A stretch of DNA of 47,771 nucleotides, from NCBI GenBank assembly GCA_003216135.1, contig QCJI01000007.1:1-47771 (forward strand). Direction: 5' to 3'. Below are positions 10,669 through 19,495 of this stretch, piece by piece. Within the stretch, counting starts at the first letter, position 1; each line of letters opens with the position of its first letter. Source of the DNA: Prochlorococcus sp. AG-409-A22. GTDB lineage: Bacteria > Cyanobacteriota > Cyanobacteriia > PCC-6307 > Cyanobiaceae. A program made the position numbers and the translations under genes. Below the pieces are notes generated by a model. That model was not told where the DNA came from, searched no databases, and was given only the letters and a program-made list of their open reading frames with translations.

Positions 10669-11640
10669 ATGAATACAGTAACAGAACTACTACAACCAAT
10701 TGAAAATGATCTTGATGATCTTATCCTTGAATTGAAAAACTTAATTGGAGCTGGGCATCCAATTCTTCAAGCTGCAGCAGAACACCTTTTTAGTGCTGGT
10801 GGAAAGAGGTTAAGACCGGGCATAGTTTTATTAATTTCAAGGGCCATTTCTCCTGAAATTAATTTGAAAACTAAGCACAAAAGGCTTGCAGAAATAACTG
10901 AAATGATTCATACAGCCTCCTTAGTTCATGATGATGTTGTTGATGAGGCCTCTACAAGGAGAGGTGTTGATACTGTTCATAGTAGATTTAATACTAGAGT
11001 TGCTGTACTTGCAGGTGATTTTTTATTCGCTCAAGCTAGTTGGCATTTGGCAAATCTTGATAATGTAAATGTAGTTAAATTGCTAAGTAGAGTAATAATG
11101 GATTTGGCAGAAGGTGAAATAAAACAAAACTTGAATAGATTTGATTCTGGTCAAACTTTTTCTAAATATCTCAATAAAAGCTACTGCAAAACTGCTTCTT
11201 TAATCGCGAACAGTTGTAAGGCTGCCGGAGTTTTAAGTAATTTAGATGATCAAAAATTAACTTCCTTGTATGAATTTGGTAAAAATATTGGATTAGCTTT
11301 CCAAGTCGTTGATGACATTCTTGATTTTACTGGAAACGATAAACAATTAGGAAAGCCTGCTGTCAGTGATCTTGCTAGTGGGTATCTTACTGCTCCAGTT
11401 TTATATGCTTTAGAAGAAAATAAGAATTTGTCTTTTCTAATCAATAGAGAACTTGTTGAAAAGGATGATTTAAATAATGCTCTCAATATTATTATGAATT
11501 CTAAAGCTATTGATAGCTCGAGAAAACTAGCTGAAAAGTTTGCAATGCTTTCTAAAGAAGCATTATTTTGGCTTCCTGATTCAGAATATAAAAGAGCTTT
11601 AATGTCATTGCCGGAATTTGTTCTTAGTCGCCTTTATTAG
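10669..11640 (+). CDS. sds: Long-chain trans-polyprenyl diphosphate synthase (probably solanesyl)
   Basis: The 323-residue isoprenoid synthase has both aspartate-rich motifs: DDVVD at residues 88-92 within SLVHDDVVDEAS, and DDILD at 215-219 within AFQVVDDILDF. GGKRLRPG at residues 44-51 is the isopentenyl-diphosphate-binding region. No aromatic pair sits just before the first motif to limit chain length, which suits a long-chain product. In cyanobacteria the expected role is making the C45 tail of plastoquinone. Chain length is inferred from the family and context. Confidence 0.85.
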   Translation: MNTVTELLQPIENDLDDLILELKNLIGAGHPILQAAAEHLFSAGGKRLRPGIVLLISRAISPEINLKTKHKRLAEITEMIHTASLVHDDVVDEASTRRGVDTVHSRFNTRVAVLAGDFLFAQASWHLANLDNVNVVKLLSRVIMDLAEGEIKQNLNRFDSGQTFSKYLNKSYCKTASLIANSCKAAGVLSNLDDQKLTSLYEFGKNIGLAFQVVDDILDFTGNDKQLGKPAVSDLASGYLTAPVLYALEENKNLSFLINRELVEKDDLNNALNIIMNSKAIDSSRKLAEKFAMLSKEALFWLPDSEYKRALMSLPEFVLSRLY

Positions 11641-11726
11641 ATTTTTAATTCAAAGCAAAAATTTCTATTAAATTTAATGAAAAATATTATTCTATAGTCT
11701 AAATTTATTAAGAATAGCTTTGCTTA

Positions 11727-13709
11727 ATGTCACTAGATAAAAAGAATTCAATCAACAACATTCTTGAAGAAAAGAGAATTTTCCCTCCTTCAAAAGAATT
11801 TTCAGATAAAGCAAATATTAAATCTCTCAATGAATTGCTTAGTTTAAAAAAACAAGCTTTAGATAATCCTATAGAATTTTGGGAATCTTATGCAAGGTCA
11901 GAGATAGATTGGTTTGAACCCTTCCAGACTGTTTTAGATAGCCAAAATGCTCCCTTTTTTAAGTGGTTTAAAGAGGGTAAACTAAACATTACGTATAACT
12001 GTTTAGATAGACATATCAAAAATGGCCATGGAGGAAAAACAGCTTTGCTATGGGAAGGTGAGCCTGGAGATAGCAGAAAATATACTTATAAAGAGCTTCT
12101 CAAAGAGGTATGCAAAGCTGCTAATGCATTAAAAGCAATAGGAGTTAAAAAAGGGGATTTGGTTTGTATTTATATGCCAATGATTCCTGAAGCAATGTTT
12201 GCTATGCTTGCTTGCGCGAGAATTGGAGCTCCGCATTCAGTTGTTTTTGGAGGCTTTTCTTCAGAAGCTTTAAAGGATAGATTAATTGATGGAAATGCGA
12301 AATTCGTTATTACAGCAGATGGTGGCTTTCGAAAAGATAAGGTAATTGATCTTAAAAATGCTGTTGATGCGGCAATTGACAGTGGAGCAAACAAAATTGT
12401 TGAAAAAGTAATTGTCGTTCAAAGAACTAAAAAAAATATTTCGATGGTAAACAATAGGGATTTCTGGTGGCACGAATTATTAAAGGATCAAAAAGAATGG
12501 TGTGAACCTGAATTAATTAATAGCGAAGATAGACTATTTGTTCTTTATACTTCTGGATCTACTGGAAAACCAAAAGGTGTTGTCCACACTACTGGTGGTT
12601 ATAACCTATGGTCGCATTTAACATTTAAATGGATTTTTGATATAAAAAATGAAGACATATATTGGTGTACTGCTGATGTTGGGTGGATCACAGGCCATAG
12701 TTATATAGTTTATGGACCGTTATCTAATGGCGCTACCACCCTCATGTATGAGGGTGTTCCAAGGCCCTCTAATTTAGGTGCTTTTTGGGAAATTATTCAA
12801 AAATATAAGGTTACGATTTTTTACACTGCGCCAACGGCAATAAGAGCATTCATGAGGTCTGGACGTCAAATTCCTGATAAATATGATTTAGAGAGTCTTC
12901 GACTTTTGGGTACAGTTGGAGAACCAATTAATCCCGAAGCATGGATCTGGTATAGAGATGTAATAGGGAAGAATAAATGTCCTATAGTGGATACTTGGTG
13001 GCAAACTGAAACTGGCGGTATAATGATTAGCCCTTTGCCGGGAGCTGTTTCTACAAAGCCAGGTTCAGCTACTTACTCCTTACCAGGAATCGAAGTTGAG
13101 GTCGTAGATAAACATGGAGAAAAGGTAATGAAGAACCAGGGAGGATATTTGATTGTTAAAAAACCTTGGCCTGGAATGATGCGTACCATTCATGGGAACT
13201 CCGATAGATACTTAGAGAGTTATTGGGAATATATTTCCTTTAAAGGAGAAAAGAATGTATATTTTGCAGGAGATGGAGCACGTATTGATGACGAAGGATA
13301 TATTTGGATTATGGGAAGAGTTGATGATGTCATAAGTGTGTCAGGCCATCGATTGGGAACTATGGAAATAGAGTCAGCTTTGGTCAGTCATAAATCAGTT
13401 GCGGAAGCTGCGGTTGTTGGTAAAAAAGATGATTTAAAAGGTGAAGTTATAGTCGCATTTGTATCTTTAGAGAAAAATGTAAATAGTTCTTCAGAATTAG
13501 CAGATGACTTAAAGAAACATGTTGTTAAAGAAATTGGAATTATTGCTAGGCCAGAAAAAATAATAATTTCTGATTCTCTCCCTAAAACCCGAAGTGGAAA
13601 AATCATGAGGAGAATTTTGAGATCCTTGGCTGCTGGAGAAAAAATTAGTGGAGATATAAGTACCCTTGAAGATAGTTCTGTCTTAGAAAAATTGAAGAAA
13701 AAAACCTAA
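11727..13709 (+). CDS. acs: Acetyl-coenzyme A synthetase (AMP-forming)
   Basis: The 660-residue adenylate-forming enzyme converts acetate, ATP and CoA to acetyl-CoA. The phosphate-binding loop [14 protein letters not shown] is near residue 275, [10 protein letters not shown] is near residue 420, and the C-terminal domain ends in [12 protein letters not shown] with the lysine that protein acetyltransferases modify in other bacteria. The length matches bacterial Acs. The last four bases overlap the end of the convergent DUF1350 gene. The stretch before the start (11641-11726) is AT-rich and probably holds the promoter. Confidence 0.94.
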   Translation: MSLDKKNSINNILEEKRIFPPSKEFSDKANIKSLNELLSLKKQALDNPIEFWESYARSEIDWFEPFQTVLDSQNAPFFKWFKEGKLNITYNCLDRHIKNGHGGKTALLWEGEPGDSRKYTYKELLKEVCKAANALKAIGVKKGDLVCIYMPMIPEAMFAMLACARIGAPHSVVFGGFSSEALKDRLIDGNAKFVITADGGFRKDKVIDLKNAVDAAIDSGANKIVEKVIVVQRTKKNISMVNNRDFWWHELLKDQKEWCEPELINSEDRLFVLYTSGSTGKPKGVVHTTGGYNLWSHLTFKWIFDIKNEDIYWCTADVGWITGHSYIVYGPLSNGATTLMYEGVPRPSNLGAFWEIIQKYKVTIFYTAPTAIRAFMRSGRQIPDKYDLESLRLLGTVGEPINPEAWIWYRDVIGKNKCPIVDTWWQTETGGIMISPLPGAVSTKPGSATYSLPGIEVEVVDKHGEKVMKNQGGYLIVKKPWPGMMRTIHGNSDRYLESYWEYISFKGEKNVYFAGDGARIDDEGYIWIMGRVDDVISVSGHRLGTMEIESALVSHKSVAEAAVVGKKDDLKGEVIVAFVSLEKNVNSSSELADDLKKHVVKEIGIIARPEKIIISDSLPKTRSGKIMRRILRSLAAGEKISGDISTLEDSSVLEKLKKKT

Positions 13710-14446
13710 ATTGAATCTTCAATTAAATTAGAAATTTTTTTAATAGTATTTTTTTTTAAATCATCATCAGCCCAATCTCCTAAGAGATTTTCTCTTAATC
13801 CCGCACTCGCAATAATAGTATGTGTACCTTTTAGTATTATCCCTTTTGAATTGTCTTCCTTTCTTGATTTAAGAGAAGAAAGTAATTTATCTGTTTGATC
13901 TAATTCGTCTGAGTTGAATTTTATTAGCAAATTATTTTTCTGATTATAAGTTTTTTCAATTATTTTCAAGGTTCTATTTGGACTTGGACTGAATTCGCTC
14001 TTGAATTCTAATTTTTGAGATAATTTTTTTAATAAAGGAATAGACTTACTAGCACTGAAGTTATTAAAACTTATAGATATGAATTTTTCGCAATTTCTTC
14101 CTCCATCAGGGGAAATTAAATGAAGTTTGCAACCAAGGCTATGACCAATTCTTATTGAGGGGATTGATAAACCTATCCTTTTTGACAATGATCTTCGACA
14201 ATTTTTAAAATCTTTCCATGCTTTTATAGCAATTTCTTGGTGATCAAATTGTGGAGTGTAATTATATGCGTGTACTGCATAATTTTTATTTATTAAGCTC
14301 TTTATAAATCGTCTATAAGTTAAATCTGGCTTAGATGCTAGATAACTTCCACCAATAAATTCTATAATCTTCTTTGGATTTGAAGGCCAATAGCAACAGT
14401 TGTTATATTGATATTTTGTAAAAGTCATTTTTATATTTTTATTCAA
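13706..14446 (-). CDS. DUF1350 family alpha/beta-hydrolase-like protein
   Basis: The 246-residue protein matches the DUF1350 family of cyanobacteria and plastids. The conserved N-terminal [18 protein letters not shown] is followed by a nucleophile-elbow-like [11 protein letters not shown] with Ser103 in GHSLG. The biochemical function is not known. An alternative start at the second Met (residue 7, MTFTKYQY) is possible. It converges on acs with a four-base overlap of coding ends. Confidence 0.75.
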   Translation of the reverse strand: MNKNIKMTFTKYQYNNCCYWPSNPKKIIEFIGGSYLASKPDLTYRRFIKSLINKNYAVHAYNYTPQFDHQEIAIKAWKDFKNCRRSLSKRIGLSIPSIRIGHSLGCKLHLISPDGGRNCEKFISISFNNFSASKSIPLLKKLSQKLEFKSEFSPSPNRTLKIIEKTYNQKNNLLIKFNSDELDQTDKLLSSLKSRKEDNSKGIILKGTHTIIASAGLRENLLGDWADDDLKKNTIKKISNLIEDSI

Positions 14447-14566
14447 AAGTTTTTTTACAATATTTTCTAAACAAAAATATTCTGATTGATTTCATTTTTT
14501 AATAATTATTAATTTAAAAGAAAAAATTATGAAATGCGTCAATATAAATTAGAGATTTTTAAATAA

Positions 14567-15340
14567 TTGGAACGATTTAACAAAAAAGAATTAAATCAAC
14601 TGGATTTTCTTCAGGATAAAGTTAATGATGATTTTTTAAAAAAAAGGGTTGAAACTAAAAATATTGAGAAAGTTTTAATTCTTGATACTGAAACAACTGG
14701 TTTAGATGAAAATAGAGATGAAGTTATAGAAATAGGATGTATTCTGTTTCATGTATCTTCTAGATCTGTCCTTTCTCAAACTTCATTTTTATTCCCAGTT
14801 AAAACAAATGGAGCCGAATATATTAATGGCATATCTGCAGAAGTTACAAATATTGATCAACCTTGGCAGGATGGATTGAATTTTTTTTTAAAACTTGTTG
14901 ATTATTCTGATTTGATCGTGGCGCATAATGTAGAGTTTGATAGGAAATGGTTCGGGAAAGGTAGATTACCTAAACTCGAGAAAAACTGGATTTGTAGTTT
15001 AGAAGATATTAATTGGTCTTTTAAAAAAGCTTTAAAAACTAGACCTTCTGTCACTGATCTTGCGTTATCTTTTTCAATACCAGTTTGGAATTTACATAGA
15101 GCCTTGTCTGATTGCTTTTATATTTCAGAGGTTTTCAAAAAATGCGATAATTTAGAGGAACTTCTTGTTAAAGCTACTGAACCTAGGTTTCTTTACAAAG
15201 CACTGGTTAGTTATGAAGAAAGGAATTTAGCTAAGAATGCTGGATTTAGATGGAATACTCCTGTAGAAGGAGCCTGGTCAAAAAAATTAACTGCTGAAGA
15301 GGCAGATAATCTTGAGTTTAAAGTTAAGATTTTAAATTAA
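14567..15340 (+). CDS. DEDDh 3'-5' exonuclease (DnaQ-like)
   Basis: The 257-residue protein starts with TTG. The exonuclease active site is complete: Asp40 and Glu42 (LDTETTG), Asp125 (NVEFDRKW), His177 and Asp182 (LHRALSDC). Such proteins trim DNA or RNA 3' ends, either as a proofreading subunit or as stand-alone nucleases. The C-terminal 75 residues (SYEERNLAKNAGFRW and onwards) resemble the tail seen in cyanobacterial stand-alone members and could bind nucleic acid. Specificity cannot be read from the sequence. Confidence 0.8.
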   Translation: MERFNKKELNQLDFLQDKVNDDFLKKRVETKNIEKVLILDTETTGLDENRDEVIEIGCILFHVSSRSVLSQTSFLFPVKTNGAEYINGISAEVTNIDQPWQDGLNFFLKLVDYSDLIVAHNVEFDRKWFGKGRLPKLEKNWICSLEDINWSFKKALKTRPSVTDLALSFSIPVWNLHRALSDCFYISEVFKKCDNLEELLVKATEPRFLYKALVSYEERNLAKNAGFRWNTPVEGAWSKKLTAEEADNLEFKVKILN

Positions 15341-15341
15341 T

Positions 15342-15361
15342 AGTTAAACAATTTTTTAACT
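15342..15361 (+). terminator. Weak hairpin after the exonuclease gene
   Basis: AGTTAAA (15342-15348) and TTTAACT (15355-15361) form a perfect 7-bp stem with a 6-base loop directly after the exonuclease stop. The stem is AU-rich and only short U-runs follow, so terminator function is tentative. Confidence 0.3.
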
Positions 15362-15526
15362 TTAAAGAACTTTAGTTAATTTTACGTGAGCCCAAATTTT
15401 TCTCTTCTTTATTTTAATTAATTCCCATTAATTTGAACAAATGTTAAATTATAAATTATCAGAAAATATATCTAGGCAAATTTAATTGCTATTTAAATTA
15501 AAAATTCTGAATTATTTATTAGAACT

Positions 15527-16807
15527 TTGAATAACTTTAAAAATCTTAGAGGAATGGTAGACCTCTTACCTGATCAATTAATAAAATGGCAAAATGTTGA
15601 GAAAATTTTAATTGATCAGCTTTCTAGAGCCTCCATAAAAGAAATAAGAACACCAATATTGGAAATGACAGAATTGTTCATAAGAGGTATAGGTGAAGGA
15701 ACAGATGTTGTGAGTAAAGAAATGTACACATTTTTAGATAGAGGAGAAAGGTCCTGCACTCTAAGACCTGAAGGTACGGCCTCCGTCGCAAGGGCTTTAA
15801 TTCAAAATGGAATCTCATCGAAACCTTTTCAGAAACTTTGGTACATGGGCCCCATGTTCAGATATGAAAGACCTCAAGCTGGCAGACAGAGGCAGTTTCA
15901 TCAGTTAGGTGTAGAGTTTGTTGGCTATGAAGATGTAAGAAGTGATATAGAAATTATTGCTTTTGCTTGGGATATATTAGGAAAATTAGGAATAAAAGAA
16001 CTTAATCTTGAAATTAATACTTTGGGTGATCTGAATGATAGATTAAATTTTCAAAAGTCATTTTTAGAGTGGTTAGAAATCAATAAAGACTCTTTAGATG
16101 TAGATTCTCAGAATAGAATAAATAAAAATCCTTTAAGGATTTTAGATTCTAAGAATGTTCAAACAAAAAAGATTCTTGAAAACGCCCCAAGGCTATTTGA
16201 TTTTTTGTCGGAAAAAAGTCTTGAAAGATATATAAATTTAAAAAAACAATTAGAATTCCTCAAAATACCTTATATAGAGAATTTTAATCTAGTTAGAGGT
16301 TTGGATTATTACACCCATACAGCATTCGAAATTACAAGCGGATCACTTGGCTCGCAAGCTACAGTATGCGGAGGTGGAAGATATGATAATTTAATAAAGC
16401 AAATGGGAGGCAACGAGACTCCAGCAATTGGATTTGCTATTGGATTAGAAAGATTAATTCTTTTAGCAGGAAAGGAGCTTGAAGCTGACAGGCAAACTGA
16501 TATTTATATTGTTAATAAAGGTTTAAATGCCGAATTATTAGCAATGAACTTATCCAGAAAATTAAGGAAGTATGATTTGTTAGTTGAATTAGATGTGACA
16601 GGAGCTTCTTTCTCTAAGCAATTTAAAAAAGCAAATAAACTTAAATCAAAAAGTATTATTGTTTTAGGTGATGAAGAGGCATCTAATAAAGAATTCGTAA
16701 TAAGGCTATTTACTAAAGATTGTTCTGAAAATAAAGAAGAGACAATATCAGTGGAGAATGATATAAAACTTGAGAACTGGATAAATAATAATTTGTTTTT
16801 AAAGTGA
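15527..16807 (+). CDS. hisS: Histidyl-tRNA synthetase
   Basis: The 426-residue class II synthetase starts with TTG. It begins with the typical LRGMVDLLPDQ and carries motif 2 as FRYERPQAGRQRQFHQ, the histidine-specific motif LVRGLDYYTHTAFE, and motif 3 as AIGFAIGLERL. The C-terminal anticodon-binding domain starts near residue 325. The stop overlaps the GTG of the next small gene (GTGA), so the downstream genes are probably expressed with hisS. Confidence 0.95.
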   Translation: MNNFKNLRGMVDLLPDQLIKWQNVEKILIDQLSRASIKEIRTPILEMTELFIRGIGEGTDVVSKEMYTFLDRGERSCTLRPEGTASVARALIQNGISSKPFQKLWYMGPMFRYERPQAGRQRQFHQLGVEFVGYEDVRSDIEIIAFAWDILGKLGIKELNLEINTLGDLNDRLNFQKSFLEWLEINKDSLDVDSQNRINKNPLRILDSKNVQTKKILENAPRLFDFLSEKSLERYINLKKQLEFLKIPYIENFNLVRGLDYYTHTAFEITSGSLGSQATVCGGGRYDNLIKQMGGNETPAIGFAIGLERLILLAGKELEADRQTDIYIVNKGLNAELLAMNLSRKLRKYDLLVELDVTGASFSKQFKKANKLKSKSIIVLGDEEASNKEFVIRLFTKDCSENKEETISVENDIKLENWINNNLFLK

Positions 16808-17085
16808 TAGTTTTAAATTTAATGATAATTTTTCTTGCAGTCGCTATCTTCCTTTTTTTAAAACAAACATTTAAATTAAATATATTTAAAAAATTTTTCA
16901 AGAATAAACGAATCAAAACGTTTAATAAAAATAATCTCACTAAATGGATGAATTTAACTAAACAAGAAAGATATAAGCAGTCAAAAAAGGAATCGGCCTC
17001 ATATTTGAAAAAAAGAAAAGTTTTATTAGATGAAATACAAAAAGAATATAAAAGAATGAAGAAAAGTTATGCAAAAAGAAACTAG
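16804..17085 (+). CDS. Small membrane-anchored hypothetical protein
   Basis: The 93-residue product has one N-terminal transmembrane segment (about residues 2-19). A very basic tail follows, rich in Lys and Arg and likely helical (KKRKVLLDEIQKEYKRMKK). The GTG start overlaps the hisS stop by four bases. I do not recognise a family. The four-base overlap at hisS and the overlap with the next gene support expression as part of this unit. Confidence 0.55.
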   Translation: MIVLNLMIIFLAVAIFLFLKQTFKLNIFKKFFKNKRIKTFNKNNLTKWMNLTKQERYKQSKKESASYLKKRKVLLDEIQKEYKRMKKSYAKRN

Positions 17086-17398
17086 TTGTTTAATAATGAT
17101 AGATAATTTCTGGACTTCTAATAGACCAATAAGTGGATTAAGACATTTTGTCCTAGTAAATCAAACGTTGGAAAAAGATCAAATTATTTGTTTGATGGTG
17201 TCAGTACTTGATGTTGAAATTAATTTGAAAATTACCAGCCAAGAGTTAATTAATAGTGCTAATTGGGAAAAAGGTTGGTTGAATCTCCCTAAAAGCAAAT
17301 CGATCACAAAAGGTTATCTGGAATACAAATCTATTAAAAAAAAAGAAGGGATTGATAAGATTTTCATTAATGAAGATTCCGTATTTAATATTTCTTAA
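17069..17398 (+). CDS. TIGR02450-like Trp-rich small protein
   Basis: The protein is up to 109 residues. The core WTSNRPISGLRHFVLVN, then a VLDVEINLKI strand, and finally NWEKGWLNLPK matches the pattern of the small tryptophan-rich TIGR02450/DUF2389 family, whose function is unknown. The ATG at 17069 overlaps the upstream gene by 17 bp. The in-frame ATG at 17096 (MIDNFWTS) follows the upstream stop and fits the family start better. Family assignment is by eye. Confidence 0.65.
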   Translation: MQKETSCLIMIDNFWTSNRPISGLRHFVLVNQTLEKDQIICLMVSVLDVEINLKITSQELINSANWEKGWLNLPKSKSITKGYLEYKSIKKKEGIDKIFINEDSVFNIS

Positions 17399-17537
17399 TT
17401 TGAAATTTATTTATTTTCGAGATTTTTTACGATAAAGACTTACGTTTTGGCGATTTAATAAATATTAAAAAAATCTTCCCTTCCTTAATAAGGCAATAAA
17501 CGTTATCAAGGATTAATAATATTTACTTAATTTCATT

Positions 17538-17768
17538 ATGGTGAATATATGGACCTCTTCTGAGGCTGCAGCGAAAAATTTAGAGATAACAGAATTTCGA
17601 CTTTCTAATTTAAGAGAGAATGGATTGTTAAAACCTGGTATTCATTGGAAAAGCTCTCCTTATGGACAAAAAAAACCATGGAATCCGAAAGTTCTTTACA
17701 ACATAAAAATGTGCAAAAAACTGATTAATAATCTTTATTTAGAAGAAAACGATAATATTGCAGCCTAA
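17538..17768 (+). CDS. Small HTH-like (excisionase/MerR-type) protein
   Basis: The 76-residue protein begins with IWTSSEAAAKNLEITEFRLS, followed by LRENGLLKPGIHWK, which reads like the winged helix-turn-helix of MerR or excisionase-type DNA-binding proteins. The WNPKVLYNIKMCKKLI end resembles small DNA-binding proteins common in marine picocyanobacteria and their phages. No DNA target can be read. It stands alone between the hisS unit and the long gap before pcb, so a regulatory role at either neighbour is possible but unproven. Confidence 0.55.
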   Translation: MVNIWTSSEAAAKNLEITEFRLSNLRENGLLKPGIHWKSSPYGQKKPWNPKVLYNIKMCKKLINNLYLEENDNIAA

Positions 17769-17959
17769 TTTTTAATTTTCTGAACATTATTTAGAAAAAT
17801 TATTTTAAGAGACAATTTAACTAAATTTTCATCTCTACAATCAATCAAATTGTTTTTTATGGTTGGATATAGGTTAATCATTTTTATATATTGTTCTCAT
17901 TTTTGATAAGACTTTGCAGTTCTATTGTAATGAACTACAGATTTAATTTCTAATGAAAG

Positions 17960-17982
17960 CTTCTCAGAAGATTCTTGAGAAG
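17960..17982. repeat. Inverted repeat in the pcb leader region
   Basis: CTTCTCA (17960-17966) pairs perfectly with TGAGAAG (17976-17982). The spacer can add further pairs (AGA with TCT). No U-run follows on the plus strand, so it is not a simple terminator. It could be part of a small RNA or a protein-binding site. Confidence 0.5.
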
Positions 17983-18024
17983 TCACCATAAAGAATTTGT
18001 TTCTTATTCTCTTTTTAATAATTA

Positions 18025-18159
18025 ATGAAAGAAATAAAATGGGTTTATGAAACAAAATTTTTTATGTCAGCAAAAACAAATTTTTTTAAGAAAAATAGAA
18101 TCTATAAAAACTTTTTTAAACTTATAACTTTAACCGTTATCAATGATTTTCCAGATTAG
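18025..18159 (+). CDS. Possible 44-aa basic peptide
   Basis: An ATG ORF of 44 codons, rich in Lys and Phe (MKEIKWVYETKFF at the start). There is no clear ribosome binding site and no recognised family. It overlaps the next short ORF in another frame. It may be noise in an AT-rich leader. Confidence 0.18.
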   Translation: MKEIKWVYETKFFMSAKTNFFKKNRIYKNFFKLITLTVINDFPD

Positions 18160-18259
18160 ATCTACCTTGTTTGCTATTGGAAGCCTTTTAGGAAATTCTG
18201 TAAATTGTATAATTTGGGTTAATAACCTTTACAATTTTGTTGTGAATCCAACTGTTTGA
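18143..18259 (+). CDS. Possible 38-aa hydrophobic peptide upstream of pcb
   Basis: An ATG ORF of 38 codons with a hydrophobic middle (STLFAIGSLLGNSVNCIIWV) that could span a membrane once. It overlaps the candidate pcb -10 box. If the promoter call is right the ORF is unlikely to be expressed with pcb. Reported because it reads more like protein than chance. Confidence 0.22.
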   Translation: MIFQIRSTLFAIGSLLGNSVNCIIWVNNLYNFVVNPTV

Positions 18260-18305
18260 TCAAATATAAAGTAGTCTCAATACGTTTAAGTAAATCAATT
18301 CCTAA

Positions 18306-19364
18306 ATGCAAACCTATGGAAATCCAGATGTCACCTACGGATGGTGGGCTGGTAATTCAGGTGTAACGAATCGCACAGGAAAATTCATTGCTGCGCATAT
18401 TGCGCATACAGGATTAATCGCTTTCTGGGCTGGTGCTTTCACCCTTTTTGAACTTTCAAGATTTGACCCCTCTATCCCTATGGGGCATCAACCTCTTATC
18501 GCACTTCCTCATTTAGCAGCCCTTGGAATAGGGTTTGATGCTGATGGAGTGTTAATGGGAGATACAAAACCTGTTGTGGCAATTGCTATCCTTCACTTAA
18601 TAGGATCAATGATTTATGCAGCAGGCGGACTCTTACATTCACTCCTATTACCAGGAGATTTACAAGAAGCTGATTTAGAAAAAGCAAGGAAATTTAGCCT
18701 TAGCTGGGATGATCCAGATAAATTAACATTCATTCTTGGTCACCATTTAATTTTCTTTGGCGTAGCATGTATTTGGTTCGTAGAATGGGCTAAGTGGCAT
18801 GGTATCTATGATCCAGCTATTGGTGCAGTCAGACCAGTTGAATATGATTTGAATTTGTCAGAAATATGGAATCATCAGACTGATTTCTTCACTATTGATA
18901 GTCTTGAAGATGTTTTAGGTGGTCATGCTTTTCTAGCCTTTGTTGAAATTACAGGTGGAGCTTTCCATATTGCTACTAAGCAAGTTGGTGAATACACTAA
19001 ATTCAAAGGAAAAGGACTACTTTCAGCTGAAGCAGTACTTTCTTGGTCTCTAGCTGGAATTGGCTGGATGGCTATTATTGCTGCTTTCTGGAGTGCTACA
19101 AATACAACAGTTTATCCAACTGACTTTTTTGGAGAGCCTCTACAATTGAAATTTAGTATTTCTCCTTACTGGGTAGATACTGTTGACCTTCCTGCTGGTG
19201 AACATACTTCAAGAGCATGGTTGGCAAACGTTCACTATTACTTAGGTTTCTTCTTTATTCAAGGTCATCTATGGCATGCTTTAAGAGCTCTAGGCTTTGA
19301 CTTTAAGAGAGTTACTAATGCTATTGGTAACATTGACACTGCCTCAGTTAATCTTAATAGTTAA
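18306..19364 (+). CDS. pcb: Divinyl-chlorophyll a/b antenna protein Pcb
   Basis: The 352-residue membrane protein is a CP43/IsiA-like six-helix antenna of the Pcb family, the main light-harvesting protein of Prochlorococcus in the thylakoid membrane. The N-terminal MQTYGNPDVTYGWWAGNSG, the repeated His residues inside helices (AAHIAHTGLIAFWAGA, HLIGSMIYAAGGLLHS, VHYYLGFFFIQGHLWHALRALGF), and the absence of the large lumenal loop of CP43 are diagnostic. The codon choice is cleaner and less AT-biased than in the flanks, as expected for a highly expressed gene. It is a single gene ending in a strong intrinsic terminator. Confidence 0.97.
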   Translation: MQTYGNPDVTYGWWAGNSGVTNRTGKFIAAHIAHTGLIAFWAGAFTLFELSRFDPSIPMGHQPLIALPHLAALGIGFDADGVLMGDTKPVVAIAILHLIGSMIYAAGGLLHSLLLPGDLQEADLEKARKFSLSWDDPDKLTFILGHHLIFFGVACIWFVEWAKWHGIYDPAIGAVRPVEYDLNLSEIWNHQTDFFTIDSLEDVLGGHAFLAFVEITGGAFHIATKQVGEYTKFKGKGLLSAEAVLSWSLAGIGWMAIIAAFWSATNTTVYPTDFFGEPLQLKFSISPYWVDTVDLPAGEHTSRAWLANVHYYLGFFFIQGHLWHALRALGFDFKRVTNAIGNIDTASVNLNS

Positions 19365-19404
19365 TCTTAATGACTAAATATTTTTATATTTAGAATTTAA
19401 ATAT

Positions 19405-19434
19405 AAAGGTCTCAATTTAATTGAGGCCTTTTTT
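19405..19434 (+). terminator. Strong intrinsic terminator of pcb
   Basis: AAAGGTCTCAA (19405-19415), a 5-base loop, then TTGAGGCCTTT (19421-19431) form an 11-bp stem with one G-U pair, followed directly by more T residues. It starts 40 bp after the pcb stop. Confidence 0.9.
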
Positions 19435-19495
19435 ATTTGATAAATTTTATTTATTAAATTAGATTTATAAATTATTTTTTTTTTTTTTGAATTAA

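Larger units (their letters stand above)
17769..18305 (+). promoter_or_regulatory. 537-bp leader region upstream of pcb
   Basis: No long ORF lies here, an unusually long gap for this compact genome. A TATAAT at 18208-18213 could be the pcb -10 box, giving an untranslated leader of about 85 bases. A strong inverted repeat sits at 17960-17982. Two very short ORFs (18025-18159 and 18143-18259) overlap each other and the candidate promoter. Regulatory RNA or a complex promoter would fit; nothing here proves either. Confidence 0.4.
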
